Notes under the pieces: model-generated | What the model was told of the DNA's origin: nothing | What the model saw: the letters and a program-made list of their open reading frames with translations, nothing else | The model's database searches: none | Made by a program: the position numbers and the translations under genes | IMG/VR virus record: IMGVR_UViG_3300023196_000690 | Location: 1 to 24,070 of that record | Source: a virus | Strand: one strand, 5' to 3' | Length of the DNA: 24,070 nucleotides | Shown here: positions 6,456 through 13,224 of the stretch, piece by piece | How positions within the stretch are numbered: position 1 is the stretch's first letter | Layout of the letters: each line of letters begins with the position of its first letter

Positions 6456-6670
6456 TACTCATCCCCCTCAAAAAATCCCAAGACCACGTCAGCGAGTGCG
6501 AACGCGGGCCAGAATACGATGACCAGCGCCATCAGGGCGCGCATCGCCCAAGCCTTCAACTCTCGCTCATCGTCATTGACTAGGTGACTTAGAAAATTCT
6601 CCAGTGACCTCGACAACGACAGCAGCCAGACCGCTGGCAGTGCGTAAAGGATCAAAGCTATTTCCATCAT
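6455..6670 (-). CDS. Small membrane protein with two predicted transmembrane segments
   Basis: A 71-residue product with an N-terminal hydrophobic segment (MMEIALILYALPAVWLLSLS, about residues 1-20), a polar stretch containing LVNDDERELKAW, and a second segment (RALMALVIVFWPAFALADVVLGFF, about 44-67). The order suggests an inner-membrane helical hairpin. It lies away from the lysis cassette, so superinfection exclusion or host-membrane modification is as likely as lysis; none is proven. It overlaps both neighbours. Confidence 0.7.
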   Translation of the reverse strand: MMEIALILYALPAVWLLSLSRSLENFLSHLVNDDERELKAWAMRALMALVIVFWPAFALADVVLGFFEGDE

Positions 6671-6882
6671 TTGACTTCTCCATTTTCATTTGAACGTAAA
6701 TCTGTGACTGCCAACTGGACTGCCGCGTCAGAGATAATAAAACGCAAAACATCTTTGACTGGCAGATCCATCGCCATCGCCGCCTTGTCGATCATGCGAA
6801 AGCAGTAATGATCTAGGCAGATTTTGATGTTGCGATCCCCATTCGGTGACAGCCTGCTGCGTATTCTTTTGTATCCACTCAT
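6667..6882 (-). CDS. Putative ribbon-helix-helix-like small protein
   Basis: The 71-residue product has a strand-helix-helix layout (RNIKICLD, then HYCFRMIDKAAMAMDLPVKD, then VLRFIISDAAVQLA) that resembles ribbon-helix-helix regulators and DUF1778-type antitoxins. The match is by pattern only. No toxin gene is adjacent, so a stand-alone regulator is more likely. It overlaps dcd by 4 bases (ATGA), and its stop overlaps the membrane-protein start. Confidence 0.55.
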   Translation of the reverse strand: MSGYKRIRSRLSPNGDRNIKICLDHYCFRMIDKAAMAMDLPVKDVLRFIISDAAVQLAVTDLRSNENGEVK

Positions 6883-7325
6883 TCGAACTTCGCCGCCACT
6901 GGCATATCCGCCTGATCCTGATACTTGCCCTCATAGGCAGCATATTGCAGCGTGCGGTGGAACAGCACCTGCGCGATGCCAGCGCCTGCGGGAATGTATA
7001 TCTCCTTCTCACCCCAGTAGGCCAATTCCAGCGTCAGGAACCCCCGCCACGCTGGCTCTATGACCGTATTGAATACTGACAGCCCCTGCCGCGCCCAGCT
7101 TGACTTGTCGTGGACAACGCCCACCAAGTTCGGCGGCATATCAAACTCCTCAATGGCGCTGGCCAGTGTGAAACGCTTGGCAGACGACAGCCACGTTGGC
7201 TGCTTGAGGCGGATATCAAATCCAGCCTCGGTCAAGCCGTGGCTGACGCCATGCTCGCGGCGTTTCTCTGTCAGCATATTCTTGATTGGCGCAAGTTCGA
7301 GCAGCGCCGTCCCGTTGATGATCAT
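6879..7325 (-). CDS. dcd: dCTP deaminase / dUTPase-family enzyme
   Basis: Trimeric nucleotide enzyme that deaminates dCTP to dUTP (bifunctional members continue to dUMP), feeding thymidylate synthesis. The 148-residue product shows AGFDIRL (about 34-40), the signature KSSWARQGL (74-82), TVIEPAWRGFLTLEL (87-101) with the catalytic-type Glu100 of the deaminase branch, GAGIAQVLF (114-122) and the nucleotide-closing YEGKYQDQ (131-138). It is shorter than E. coli Dcd, mainly in the N-terminal half. The start at 7325 overlaps the upstream stop as ATGA. No thymidylate synthase is in the window, so dUMP would be handled elsewhere. Confidence 0.88.
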   Translation of the reverse strand: MIINGTALLELAPIKNMLTEKRREHGVSHGLTEAGFDIRLKQPTWLSSAKRFTLASAIEEFDMPPNLVGVVHDKSSWARQGLSVFNTVIEPAWRGFLTLELAYWGEKEIYIPAGAGIAQVLFHRTLQYAAYEGKYQDQADMPVAAKFE

Positions 7326-7780
7326 TTTGTAATCTCCAAAAAATGTCTTTGATTTTCTTCAACATATGACAGCGGAAGAATTGTCATCAGGTCTCCCCTG
7401 TTCGGGCGCGTGTGCAAGCCGAATGGACCCTTGTAATATTTTGTGCATCTGGCGCGCAGGTCGTCGATGATGTCAGACGGGTTTATCAGGTGAAAACCCT
7501 TTTGAGACCGCAGGGCAATCATCCTGTCAATTCCGTTTGGCACGCCCCACCCCTTTTGTGGTGTCGGCCTATTTACGGTGCGTAACTCCCACCACAAGGC
7601 ATAGTCAGTGTCGCCATGCCTGTGCGTGCTTTTTGGACCCTTGATGTCAACCCGACCAAACTCGGCATCCATCACGTCCCAATGCTCGTTCATATCCTCA
7701 TCCCGCGTGGCCATGCGAAGGATCTTATCCCCGCGAAGGCCGACGAACTCCAACTCGGCACTGACGCCGTTGTTACCCAT
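7322..7780 (-). CDS. PD-(D/E)XK-like phage protein of unknown role
   Basis: The 152-residue product contains ATRDEDMNEHWDVMD followed by FGRVDIKGPK (Asp45-x-Lys47) and WWELR (Glu65), then KGWGVPNGIDRMIAL and KGFHLINPSDI. This pattern recurs in marine-phage proteins and resembles the D-x-K core of restriction-endonuclease folds; nuclease activity is inferred. I chose ATG 7780 because GGGAG lies about 7 bases upstream. An in-frame ATG at 7816 would add 12 residues, but it falls inside the GTGGCC operator/promoter region. It is the first gene of the accessory operon, coupled to dcd by ATGA. Confidence 0.62.
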   Translation of the reverse strand: MGNNGVSAELEFVGLRGDKILRMATRDEDMNEHWDVMDAEFGRVDIKGPKSTHRHGDTDYALWWELRTVNRPTPQKGWGVPNGIDRMIALRSQKGFHLINPSDIIDDLRARCTKYYKGPFGLHTRPNRGDLMTILPLSYVEENQRHFLEITK

Positions 7781-7807
7781 GATAAAACTCCCGTTGTGTG
7801 CTTTAGT

Positions 7808-7836
7808 GGGCCACATTTATAACCTAATTGTGGCCC
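7808..7836. promoter_or_regulatory. GTGGCCC inverted-repeat operator
   Basis: GGGCCACA (7808-7815) and TGTGGCCC (7829-7836) are exact inverted repeats, with centres 21 bp apart, about two helical turns. The site overlaps the candidate promoter for the accessory operon and shares the GTGGCC word with the sites at 12387-12396, 12476-12492 and 13280-13296. Confidence 0.6.
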
Positions 7837-7842
7837 CGTCAA
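7814..7842 (-). promoter_or_regulatory. Candidate leftward promoter of the accessory operon
   Basis: Reading leftward, TTGACG (7842-7837, five of six to -35 consensus) is followed by TATAAA (7821-7816) at 15-base spacing or TAAATG at 17. It begins just after the primase-helicase stop (7848) and points to the gene starting at 7780. One GTGGCC half-site lies in the spacer, as in the rightward promoters. Confidence 0.5.
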
Positions 7843-7847
7843 CGGGT

Positions 7848-10235
7848 TTATAGTCCAGCCTCGTCACCATTTATCCAGACGCCGACGATGATTGCAGCGA
7901 CTTCCCTGCGCGCCACTTCATCGCGCACCATCTCGCGCCGCAGCACATCGGTGTCTATCCACTTACGCACAATTGACTTGATGCGGCCCTTGTCCTCTGG
8001 CTTGTCCACGTCGAGGTTCAGCACCTCGGCAACGGCCAGCCCGATCCAGTTCTTTGCCTGCACATTCTCGCGCATCGGATCTGGCGCATTGCCGACGATC
8101 TTCTGGACCGCCATCGCGTGCCGAGCCGTCACCCCGTCGAAGGCGTCTGGCATCTCAAAGTTCGTCGCCACGCCGACCCACTCACTGTTGGCAATCTGCA
8201 CGCCGATCATTTTGTAATATGTCGCCTTGGCTGACGGTGGAGCCAAGTTGGCCTTGCCATCATCTATACGGAATATACCAACAGCATCTTTCTCAGGTAT
8301 CCCCAGCTTCATAAGTTCATCTGGGCTAACCTTATTGATAACACGCGCCGCCCGCACCGCGCCGATCAGCGCACCAGCGCCACGCACGCTGTCGATGCTG
8401 GCATCCTCGCCACCCGTCTTGCGGATGTGGTGGACCAGCATGACGCTGCTGTCGGTGACATCGGCAATGCGTCGAACCTGCGCCACGGCCTTGTTCATCT
8501 GGACGTTGTCATTCTCTAAGATGTCGTTGGCCCCTATCCACGGGTCGATGAACGTCACGCCGATGCCATGCTCAATGATCTTGGTCTGCATATGCTGGAT
8601 CAGCTTCTCGTTGACCACGACCTCGCCACGCGACAGGGCGGTAAACTTCATGCTGAAGTCTCGGCCAGCGTCGAGGAACAGCCAGCCCTCGACCTCCTCA
8701 CGCTTGATGCCGTAATGCTTCATCACGGCCAGCACGCGCCGCTGCATTTCATCAATCGGATCCTCCAAGTTGACCAAGTAGACCTTGGTGCGCTCATGCA
8801 CAGTCTCACCCAGCAGTGGCCTGCCAGTGCAGATGGACAGCGCCTCAACGATCTGCAGAGATGTCTTGCCGTTGCCGCCAGCCGCAGCCAGCAGGCTGAC
8901 AAACCCGCGCAGGTAATGCTTGCCGTATATCCACTGTCTGGGGCGCAGCGTGGCCGCATCGAACATGGTGTATGCTGTCGGGAAGGTTGGACCACTGACC
9001 GTGTCTGGAACGTCTACATGGGTCTCCGCCTGATCGCTTACGCCGACCACCTCCCGCGTGACGGTGATGTCCGCGAAACTGAAATCCTCCAGATCGTCTG
9101 CATCTGGCGGAGCGCCGATGTCTGCCATTGGCTCTCGGAATGGGTCAGGCGTGCGCGGGTTGATTTCCTCGCCATATGCCCGCACCGCCGCCTTGAAGTC
9201 GCCGCCGTGTTCATAGTGGACGTATAGGTCAAAGGCGTCACCCCACGCATACGCCATCTCGCCAATGCTCTTGGCCGAGCCAACACCCGCCGCCGCATCG
9301 CTGCCAGACAGGCTGACCCAATGATCGCCAAAGTCTTTCGTGGCGTATGATCCCGATGACTGGTAGCGGCTCTTGTATTGCTGGCTGCTGCCTTGGCGTT
9401 CATATCCATACAGGGCAAGCAGGTCGCTGATGCGCGTATTCTCGTTGAACACGTCCACAGGGTTGCGCTCGTTTGGCTTTTGCAGCATCCGCTTCTCGCG
9501 CTCGGCCAGACGCTTGGCTCGGTCCAGTGCAGACTGGCGCTCGGTCTCGGCCTCCCACTTCAAGATTGCGTCAACGCGATCCTGCAGGATTGACTTGGTG
9601 CATTCAAAGAAGCCCTCGCCCGCGTCACGCTCGAACTGATAGAACAGCGGCTCACCGTTTTCGTCTCTGCGCTCTGGCGGCACGTTTGGCAGGAACACGG
9701 GCTGACCAGCGCGTGCCAGCGCCCCGTCCGCTGCGATGCCGAACAGGCCGAGCGCCTCAAACAGTGCCAACTGCATCCTGACGTAAAGCTGTCCGCTGAT
9801 GGGGCTGGCCAATGGGATCAACACGCGCCACTTGCGCGTCTCCTCGGTGGACGATGCGCTGGAATAGATCAGCATCGCGCACTTGCCGCAGACCTCGCGC
9901 ACCGCGTTGGCCACGTCAGGCATCGTCGGATTGCCGCTGTCCACGTCCACGCACAGCATCCAGAAGTTGCCGCGCTCACGCTGCGCCTGATGCTCCCTGC
10001 CGTCAAATTTGCGATAGTCAGATGGAATGATGAACGATGCGGCCTTCTTGTCCACGGCCTGCGGTTTCGTCACCAATTGCGAAATTTCACGCAGCGTAAT
10101 GCCGCCGTATGTCGTCGCCTCGTTGTGCTTCTTGGTGTCAGATGCACCGTGCGCGACTAACATCATAGCCTTGTTAATTGCTGTATTCTTTGATAAACTC
10201 ATGGCGTGCGATATCCTGATCAATGTGTTGCACAT
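7848..10235 (-). CDS. Primase-helicase (bifunctional primase-like domain plus RepA-type AAA ATPase)
   Basis: The replication protein of the phage. The N-terminal third has features of archaeo-eukaryotic-type primases: FWMLCVDVDSGN with Asp97 and Asp99, then LIYSSASSTEETRKWRVLIPL and ADGALARAGQPVFLPNVPPER. A linker with a charged coiled coil (about 225-250) follows. The C-terminal domain is a RepA-like helicase ATPase with Walker A AAGGNGKTS (Lys457), Walker B GVTFIDPW (Asp564) and VMLVHHIRKTGG followed by RGAGALIGAVRAARV. At 795 residues it is full length. The start is uncertain: ATG 10235, or ATG 10202 (11 residues shorter) with AGGA 11 bases upstream. No DNA polymerase is in the window, so host polymerase is presumably recruited. 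Confidence 0.85.
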   Translation of the reverse strand: MCNTLIRISHAMSLSKNTAINKAMMLVAHGASDTKKHNEATTYGGITLREISQLVTKPQAVDKKAASFIIPSDYRKFDGREHQAQRERGNFWMLCVDVDSGNPTMPDVANAVREVCGKCAMLIYSSASSTEETRKWRVLIPLASPISGQLYVRMQLALFEALGLFGIAADGALARAGQPVFLPNVPPERRDENGEPLFYQFERDAGEGFFECTKSILQDRVDAILKWEAETERQSALDRAKRLAEREKRMLQKPNERNPVDVFNENTRISDLLALYGYERQGSSQQYKSRYQSSGSYATKDFGDHWVSLSGSDAAAGVGSAKSIGEMAYAWGDAFDLYVHYEHGGDFKAAVRAYGEEINPRTPDPFREPMADIGAPPDADDLEDFSFADITVTREVVGVSDQAETHVDVPDTVSGPTFPTAYTMFDAATLRPRQWIYGKHYLRGFVSLLAAAGGNGKTSLQIVEALSICTGRPLLGETVHERTKVYLVNLEDPIDEMQRRVLAVMKHYGIKREEVEGWLFLDAGRDFSMKFTALSRGEVVVNEKLIQHMQTKIIEHGIGVTFIDPWIGANDILENDNVQMNKAVAQVRRIADVTDSSVMLVHHIRKTGGEDASIDSVRGAGALIGAVRAARVINKVSPDELMKLGIPEKDAVGIFRIDDGKANLAPPSAKATYYKMIGVQIANSEWVGVATNFEMPDAFDGVTARHAMAVQKIVGNAPDPMRENVQAKNWIGLAVAEVLNLDVDKPEDKGRIKSIVRKWIDTDVLRREMVRDEVARREVAAIIVGVWINGDEAGL

Positions 10236-10237
10236 CT

Positions 10238-10277
10238 AGACCACGCTGGACCTCCCGCCAGCGTGGTCTTTCTTTTC
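10238..10277 (+). terminator. Rightward (antisense) terminator-like hairpin upstream of the primase-helicase
   Basis: A perfect 12-bp stem, AGACCACGCTGG (10238-10249) with CCAGCGTGGTCT (10258-10269), has an 8-base loop. It is followed on the plus strand by TTCTTTTC. That orientation would stop rightward transcription, yet all nearby genes run leftward. On the leftward mRNA the loop exposes GGGAGG, a ribosome-binding-site-like sequence, just before the primase start. Confidence 0.6.
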
Positions 10278-10334
10278 TATGTATCGGCGCGTTGGCGGTC
10301 AAGCTGATCACTCAGCCCGACCAGCGCATACATC

Positions 10335-10976
10335 CTAAAATGGAATTTCGTCATCCAGATCATTGCGCGGCTTTGGTGCGCTGTATGCCGTTTGCGCTGG
10401 CTCACCAAAAGGGTCCGCCGCTGCCGCTGGCTTCTCCATTGGCTTTTCAGAGAAATCGTCTAGACCACCTCCACCATAGACGCACTTGGTGACCTGCACG
10501 GCGTCAAAGAACAGGCTCAGGCCGTGGTTGCCATCTGGGTCAACTGTCGGTGCAGCGTAGAAGCGAATTGTGCCGACCGATCCACTCCACACGTTTGGAT
10601 CTGCCAGTGGCTGCTTGTCACCGCCGATGACCTTCGGCGCATCGTTGATCGTGCCGTCAGCCTTCGTGCCGTTGCGTTTGGCTCGGAACTCGACCATGCC
10701 GTCATCCAGCTTTTTCATGCCGAACACGGTCTTGAACTCGCCAATCTTCGCGTTGACTGCCTTGCGCGCCATGAAGTGCGCCTTCAGTTGGCCGTGCAGC
10801 TTGGCCGCCGCATCCATTGGCATCACCCAGTTGACGGTATATGCAGCACCGCTGGCTGTTGGCTGGCACTGCTCTGACCGCTTCTCGCCAGTGTTGTAGC
10901 GGTATGTCGCGGCGAGGCGCGGATACTTCAACTCAACGTCAGGAACGATCACCTTCAAGAAATCATCATTAGCCAT
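10335..10976 (-). CDS. Single-stranded DNA-binding protein (gp2.5/DUF2815-like)
   Basis: The 213-residue product has the domain layout of phage DUF2815-type ssDNA-binding proteins: FLKVIVPDVELKYPRLAATYRYN at the start, AKLHGQLKAHFMARKAVNAK, a long beta-rich OB-like region with WSGSVGTIRFYAAP and GLSLFFDAVQVTK, then a disordered Pro/Ala/Lys linker (about 180-205) and the terminal acidic DLDDEIPF. That acidic tail is the hallmark by which SSB proteins recruit partners. It is located between the RecE-like exonuclease and the primase-helicase, matching a replication/recombination module. Start by ATG at 10976. Confidence 0.82.
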   Translation of the reverse strand: MANDDFLKVIVPDVELKYPRLAATYRYNTGEKRSEQCQPTASGAAYTVNWVMPMDAAAKLHGQLKAHFMARKAVNAKIGEFKTVFGMKKLDDGMVEFRAKRNGTKADGTINDAPKVIGGDKQPLADPNVWSGSVGTIRFYAAPTVDPDGNHGLSLFFDAVQVTKCVYGGGGLDDFSEKPMEKPAAAADPFGEPAQTAYSAPKPRNDLDDEIPF

Positions 10977-10987
10977 TTTTAGTCTCC

Positions 10988-11791
10988 TCAGTGGTTAAAA
11001 TCATCGTCGCTTGGCGCATCAGCAAGCCAAGTCGGCAATTGGACAATGTTAAGGCTGGGCCATCCAGTTGGATAATCCTGCTCGGCCTCGGCCCGCTTTA
11101 TGACATGGAGCGTGTGCTGGACACGATCGTATGCATACTGCAGGTAGTCATCGGACAGCACATGGATGCTGACCGCATACGGTGGCTTTTTCTCGACGGC
11201 CACAAACATAAACTGATCGGCATCCTGATTGGCGAGTGAAAGCGCCTTCAGGTAAAATGCCGCCTGCATATCGTAACAGTATTTGCGGATCTCGCGCTCA
11301 AAGCCGCGTGGACTTGCATCCAGCGTGGTCTTGATGTCGATCACCAGCCCACGGTCGCGCACGAATGCGTCTGGCCGTGTCTTGAGGCGCAGCCCAGTCT
11401 CAGGGTCGTCGGCAAAGAATGACGCCTCTATCACCGTCGACTTGTTTTCAAGAAATGCGCGCACGTTGTCGTTAGCCAAAACCGACTGCGCCATTGCCTG
11501 CGCTTGTTCATAGTCTCCAGAGGTGAGAAGCAATTGGCCATTCATGGTGGCCGCCCGCTGCTTTGCCTTCCAGTCCGCGCCGCGCCGATCATCTGGACCG
11601 CAGACCACATAGTTTAGATGTGGCTCCAGCACCAGCGAATGCACGGCAGTCCCAAGATCCCATGCAGTCTTGGTCTCCCTCACTGCGCCCTTCCAGTGTG
11701 CCAGCGTGCTGTTGGCAACCGTCTTGACGGCAGACGACGATATGCCTTCCTCGGCGTGATACGTCTCGTTGAGCATATCCAAGATCATCAT
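10988..11791 (-). CDS. PD-(D/E)XK exonuclease (RecE/DUF3799-like)
   Basis: The 267-residue product shows the core of the phage exonuclease family used in recombination: ISSSAVKTVANSTLAHWKG at the start, LGTAVHSLVLEP with His51, LKTRPDAFV with Asp141, VIDIKTTLDASP with Asp152-x-Lys154, and YDMQAAFYLKAL with Gln176. All the metal and catalytic positions expected are present. It would resect double-strand ends, feeding the adjacent SSB-like protein; no RecT/Beta-type annealase is visible nearby. The start overlaps the resolvase stop (ATGATG at 11791/11788; either ATG is possible). Confidence 0.85.
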   Translation of the reverse strand: MMILDMLNETYHAEEGISSSAVKTVANSTLAHWKGAVRETKTAWDLGTAVHSLVLEPHLNYVVCGPDDRRGADWKAKQRAATMNGQLLLTSGDYEQAQAMAQSVLANDNVRAFLENKSTVIEASFFADDPETGLRLKTRPDAFVRDRGLVIDIKTTLDASPRGFEREIRKYCYDMQAAFYLKALSLANQDADQFMFVAVEKKPPYAVSIHVLSDDYLQYAYDRVQHTLHVIKRAEAEQDYPTGWPSLNIVQLPTWLADAPSDDDFNH

Positions 11792-12216
11792 GTCCGCATC
11801 TCCCTGTTGAGGGCCATGACTTCACGGGTGACGTAGTAAAACGTCTCCATGCCCATGTCGATCAGGTGGCCATACGGCATCGTCGGGTCCAGCACTGACG
11901 CCTGCATGGCGACACGCACGGGCAGCCTGTCGTATTTGTAAATCACGACTGGCTCCTTGTGGACTGACGTGGCGGCCTTGCGCGCCTGATCCCACCACGC
12001 TGGCTTGCAGCCAGTGCCGCTGGCGTATCGCTTGCACTCGATCACCCACGGCCAATCTCGGTCGTCGGCAATCAGGTCACCGTGATCGCCTGCGCGGTAT
12101 TGCTCCAAGTCCCGCTTCAGCTTGACGCCCAAGTTCAGGAAAATCTCGTTGGCAATCTCACGCTCAAAGGCCGCGCCCTTGTTGCGTCCGTTGACTGGTT
12201 TCTTCGCGTCAGCCAT
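11788..12216 (-). CDS. Holliday-junction-resolvase-like nuclease (PD-(D/E)XK)
   Basis: The 142-residue product begins with a basic tail, then GAAFEREIANEIF (Glu18), YRAGDHGDLIADD (Asp44/Asp47) and VIECKRYASG (Glu60-x-Lys62), the classic order of the archaeal Hjc-like and phage resolvase fold. A later AWWDQARKAA helix fits this group. It probably resolves branched DNA formed in replication or recombination. Its start overlaps the stop of the repressor-like gene by 8 bases, and its stop overlaps the exonuclease start, so all are expressed together. Confidence 0.78.
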   Translation of the reverse strand: MADAKKPVNGRNKGAAFEREIANEIFLNLGVKLKRDLEQYRAGDHGDLIADDRDWPWVIECKRYASGTGCKPAWWDQARKAATSVHKEPVVIYKYDRLPVRVAMQASVLDPTMPYGHLIDMGMETFYYVTREVMALNREMRT

Positions 12217-12367
12217 CGGCCAGCCCGTCAGGCATATCCTTGACCGCTACTTGCAGTGCAGCCCAGCGCATCATGGTGGACGTGGCGATGCCCATCTTGT
12301 TTGCCGCACTGGTGATCGCATCGAACTGCTGCTCACTCATGCGGACCTTTACAATCCGATCCTTCAT
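12209..12367 (-). CDS. Arc/MetJ-type ribbon-helix-helix protein, probable repressor
   Basis: A 52-residue product that is easily missed. It starts at ATG 12367 after a strong CAGGAGG about 5 bases upstream. It shows the RHH layout: beta-strand RIVKVRMS (4-11), helix EQQFDAITSAANKMG (12-26), then the S/T cap and helix TSTMMRWAALQVAVK (29-43). Such proteins bind as dimers to short repeated operators. The palindrome TGTGGCCACA (12387-12396) lies 20 bases upstream of this gene, and related GTGGCC sites overlap three promoters, so this is the best candidate for the regulator of those sites (inference). It is the first gene of the leftward replication operon and overlaps the resolvase gene by 8 bases. 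Confidence 0.8.
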   Translation of the reverse strand: MKDRIVKVRMSEQQFDAITSAANKMGIATSTMMRWAALQVAVKDMPDGLADG

Positions 12368-12382
12368 GTAGTCCTCCTGTGT

Positions 12383-12403
12383 CTAGTGTGGCCACATCTA
12401 GTG
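12383..12403. promoter_or_regulatory. GTGGCC palindromic operator in the divergent region
   Basis: TGTGGCCACA (12387-12396) is a perfect 10-bp palindrome flanked by two CTAGTG copies (12383-12388, 12398-12403). CTAGTGTGGCC reappears exactly at 12482-12492 within the rightward promoter. The site lies just upstream of the ribosome-binding site of the RHH gene, suggesting autoregulation. Confidence 0.6.
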
Positions 12404-12423
12404 ACCTTTTATCCCACAATCAA
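12395..12423 (-). promoter_or_regulatory. Weak candidate leftward promoter for the replication operon
   Basis: On the minus strand TTGATT (12423-12418) is followed after 17 bases by TAGATG (12400-12395), a poor -10 match. An alternative -10-like GATAAA (12413-12408) has no good -35. Whichever is used, the TGTGGCCACA palindrome would overlap or follow the start point closely. Confidence 0.3.
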
Positions 12424-12533
12424 GCCCTGAAATAAAGTTTGGCAAAATGTGTTTTTCTTTCGATTGCCTATTGAAGTGGCCCTAGTGTGGCCCTATATAG
12501 GATGCATAAGCAAGCAACCAAGGAGACAGACAG
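12421..12533 (+). repeat. Promoter-leader cassette, copy 1 (R1)
   Basis: This stretch and 13225-13336 are near-identical direct repeats. They share CAAGCCCTGAAATAAA, a 36-bp identical block (12447-12482 and 13251-13286), the CCC-TATATAGGAT box, and the leader TAAGCAAGCAACCAAGGAG. They differ chiefly in a 10-base patch after AAATAAA and in the bases inside the promoter spacer. Confidence 0.85.
12471..12499 (+). promoter_or_regulatory. Rightward promoter P1 with embedded GTGGCC operators
   Basis: TTGAAG (12471-12476), a 17-base spacer and TATATA (12494-12499) form a good sigma-70-type promoter. GTGGCC occurs at 12476-12481 and 12487-12492, exactly 11 bases apart and filling the spacer, so a bound protein would block polymerase. 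It drives the gene at 12534. Confidence 0.7.
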
Positions 12534-12857
12534 ATGCAGATCCAGATCAAAGAAGCCATCGCATACGAAGGTCCAGCAGTCCAGTACACGGGCGATGACG
12601 GTTACCCCACCGCCATCATCATGCCAGTCTTGGTCGCCATTGCCCGCGACGGTCGCTGGTTCCAGCTTCCCAACGGCATCGTGCGTGAGTACGACGACGA
12701 GTATGGCGACATGAATGTGCGCACCCGTTGGAACATCTGCAAAGCCAACGAGATGGCTGCGGCAATTAATGATCGCAAGTTCATCGATGACGAGCATTGG
12801 GTCGAGGTCAGCGAAGAAGGGATGGAAGCTTATAATTGTGGCGCGTATCAGTTCTGA
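12534..12857 (+). CDS. Hypothetical protein, first gene of the rightward operon
   Basis: A 107-residue acidic product without a recognised family. It has a beta-rich first half (QIQIKEAIAYEGPAVQYTG, PVLVAIARDGRWFQLPNG) and a helical, acidic second half (NEMAAAINDRKFIDDEHWVEVSEEG). Translation is supported by AACCAAGGAGAC with ATG 6 bases later, placed 34 bases after the -10 of P1. First position behind a strong regulated promoter suggests an early host-interaction gene, which is inference. It is followed by a C(TGCG)G-loop hairpin. Confidence 0.78.
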   Translation: MQIQIKEAIAYEGPAVQYTGDDGYPTAIIMPVLVAIARDGRWFQLPNGIVREYDDEYGDMNVRTRWNICKANEMAAAINDRKFIDDEHWVEVSEEGMEAYNCGAYQF

Positions 12858-12868
12858 CTTTCTGGTGA

Positions 12869-12886
12869 CCAGCCCTGCGGGGCTGG
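12869..12886 (+). other. Intergenic hairpin 1 with C(TGCG)G tetraloop
   Basis: CCAGCCC-TGCG-GGGCTGG forms a 7-bp stem. An outer TCTGG/CCAGA pair (12861-12865, 12890-12894) may extend it across a 3x3 internal loop. The RNA loop C(UGCG)G belongs to the extra-stable UNCG class. There is no T-tract, so RNA processing or stability is more likely than termination. Confidence 0.7.
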
Positions 12887-12926
12887 CATCCAGAGGGCCA
12901 ACCAATAGTAACCAAGGAGACTTACA

Positions 12927-13193
12927 ATGACAACGATCTCAATCAACACCGCAAAAAACCGCATCAACGTAAATGGTCGCGCATATCACGCAGGCCGCTT
13001 TGAGCAAATTGAAAAGACGGGCAGCGGCAAGTGGCAGGGCAAGGCATCTGGGCTTGACTTCACAATCTTTGGCGGTCTTGCGGCTGGTGGCTCACGCAAC
13101 GAGTGGTTTGTGAAGTGGGAAACTCAAGGGGTGCAAGACTTTGTTAAGTGCGGCAGCGCCATTGAGGCGATCAACTTTATCAACAAACAATAG
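12927..13193 (+). CDS. Hypothetical small protein (88 aa)
   Basis: Not recognised. It begins with beta-like TTISINTAKNRINVNGRAYH, continues with GKASGLDFTIFGGLAAGGSRNEWFVKWE and ends with a helix SAIEAINFINKQ. It resembles a compact beta-sheet domain with one C-terminal helix. Preceded by AACCAAGGAGAC (12910-12921) and hairpin 1; followed by hairpin 2 and a second promoter. It is probably co-transcribed from P1. Confidence 0.75.
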   Translation: MTTISINTAKNRINVNGRAYHAGRFEQIEKTGSGKWQGKASGLDFTIFGGLAAGGSRNEWFVKWETQGVQDFVKCGSAIEAINFINKQ

Positions 13194-13198
13194 CATTG

Positions 13199-13214
13199 TG
13201 GGGCTGCGGCCCCA
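13199..13214 (+). other. Intergenic hairpin 2 with C(TGCG)G tetraloop
   Basis: TGGGGC-TGCG-GCCCCA forms a 6-bp stem with the same UNCG-class loop and no T-tract. It lies 6 bases after the stop at 13193 and just before promoter cassette R2. Confidence 0.75.
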
Positions 13215-13224
13215 ACCAACCAAG

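Noticed and set aside
7781-7816. Extended start at ATG 7816 for the PD-(D/E)XK-like gene
   Set aside because: It lies inside the promoter/operator and lacks a ribosome-binding site, whereas ATG 7780 has GGGAG at a good distance.
8568-9227. Rightward frame of 219 codons opposite the primase-helicase ATPase domain
   Set aside because: Shadow of a gene with clear Walker motifs; no start signal.
10277-10333. 18-codon leftward frame between the SSB-like and primase genes
   Set aside because: It begins right after the previous stop but is too short and featureless to support as a gene.
12468-12905. Leftward frame of 145 codons opposite the rightward gene at 12534
   Set aside because: It would cover promoter P1 and the hairpin, has no ribosome-binding site, and the opposite strand has a strong promoter and leader.
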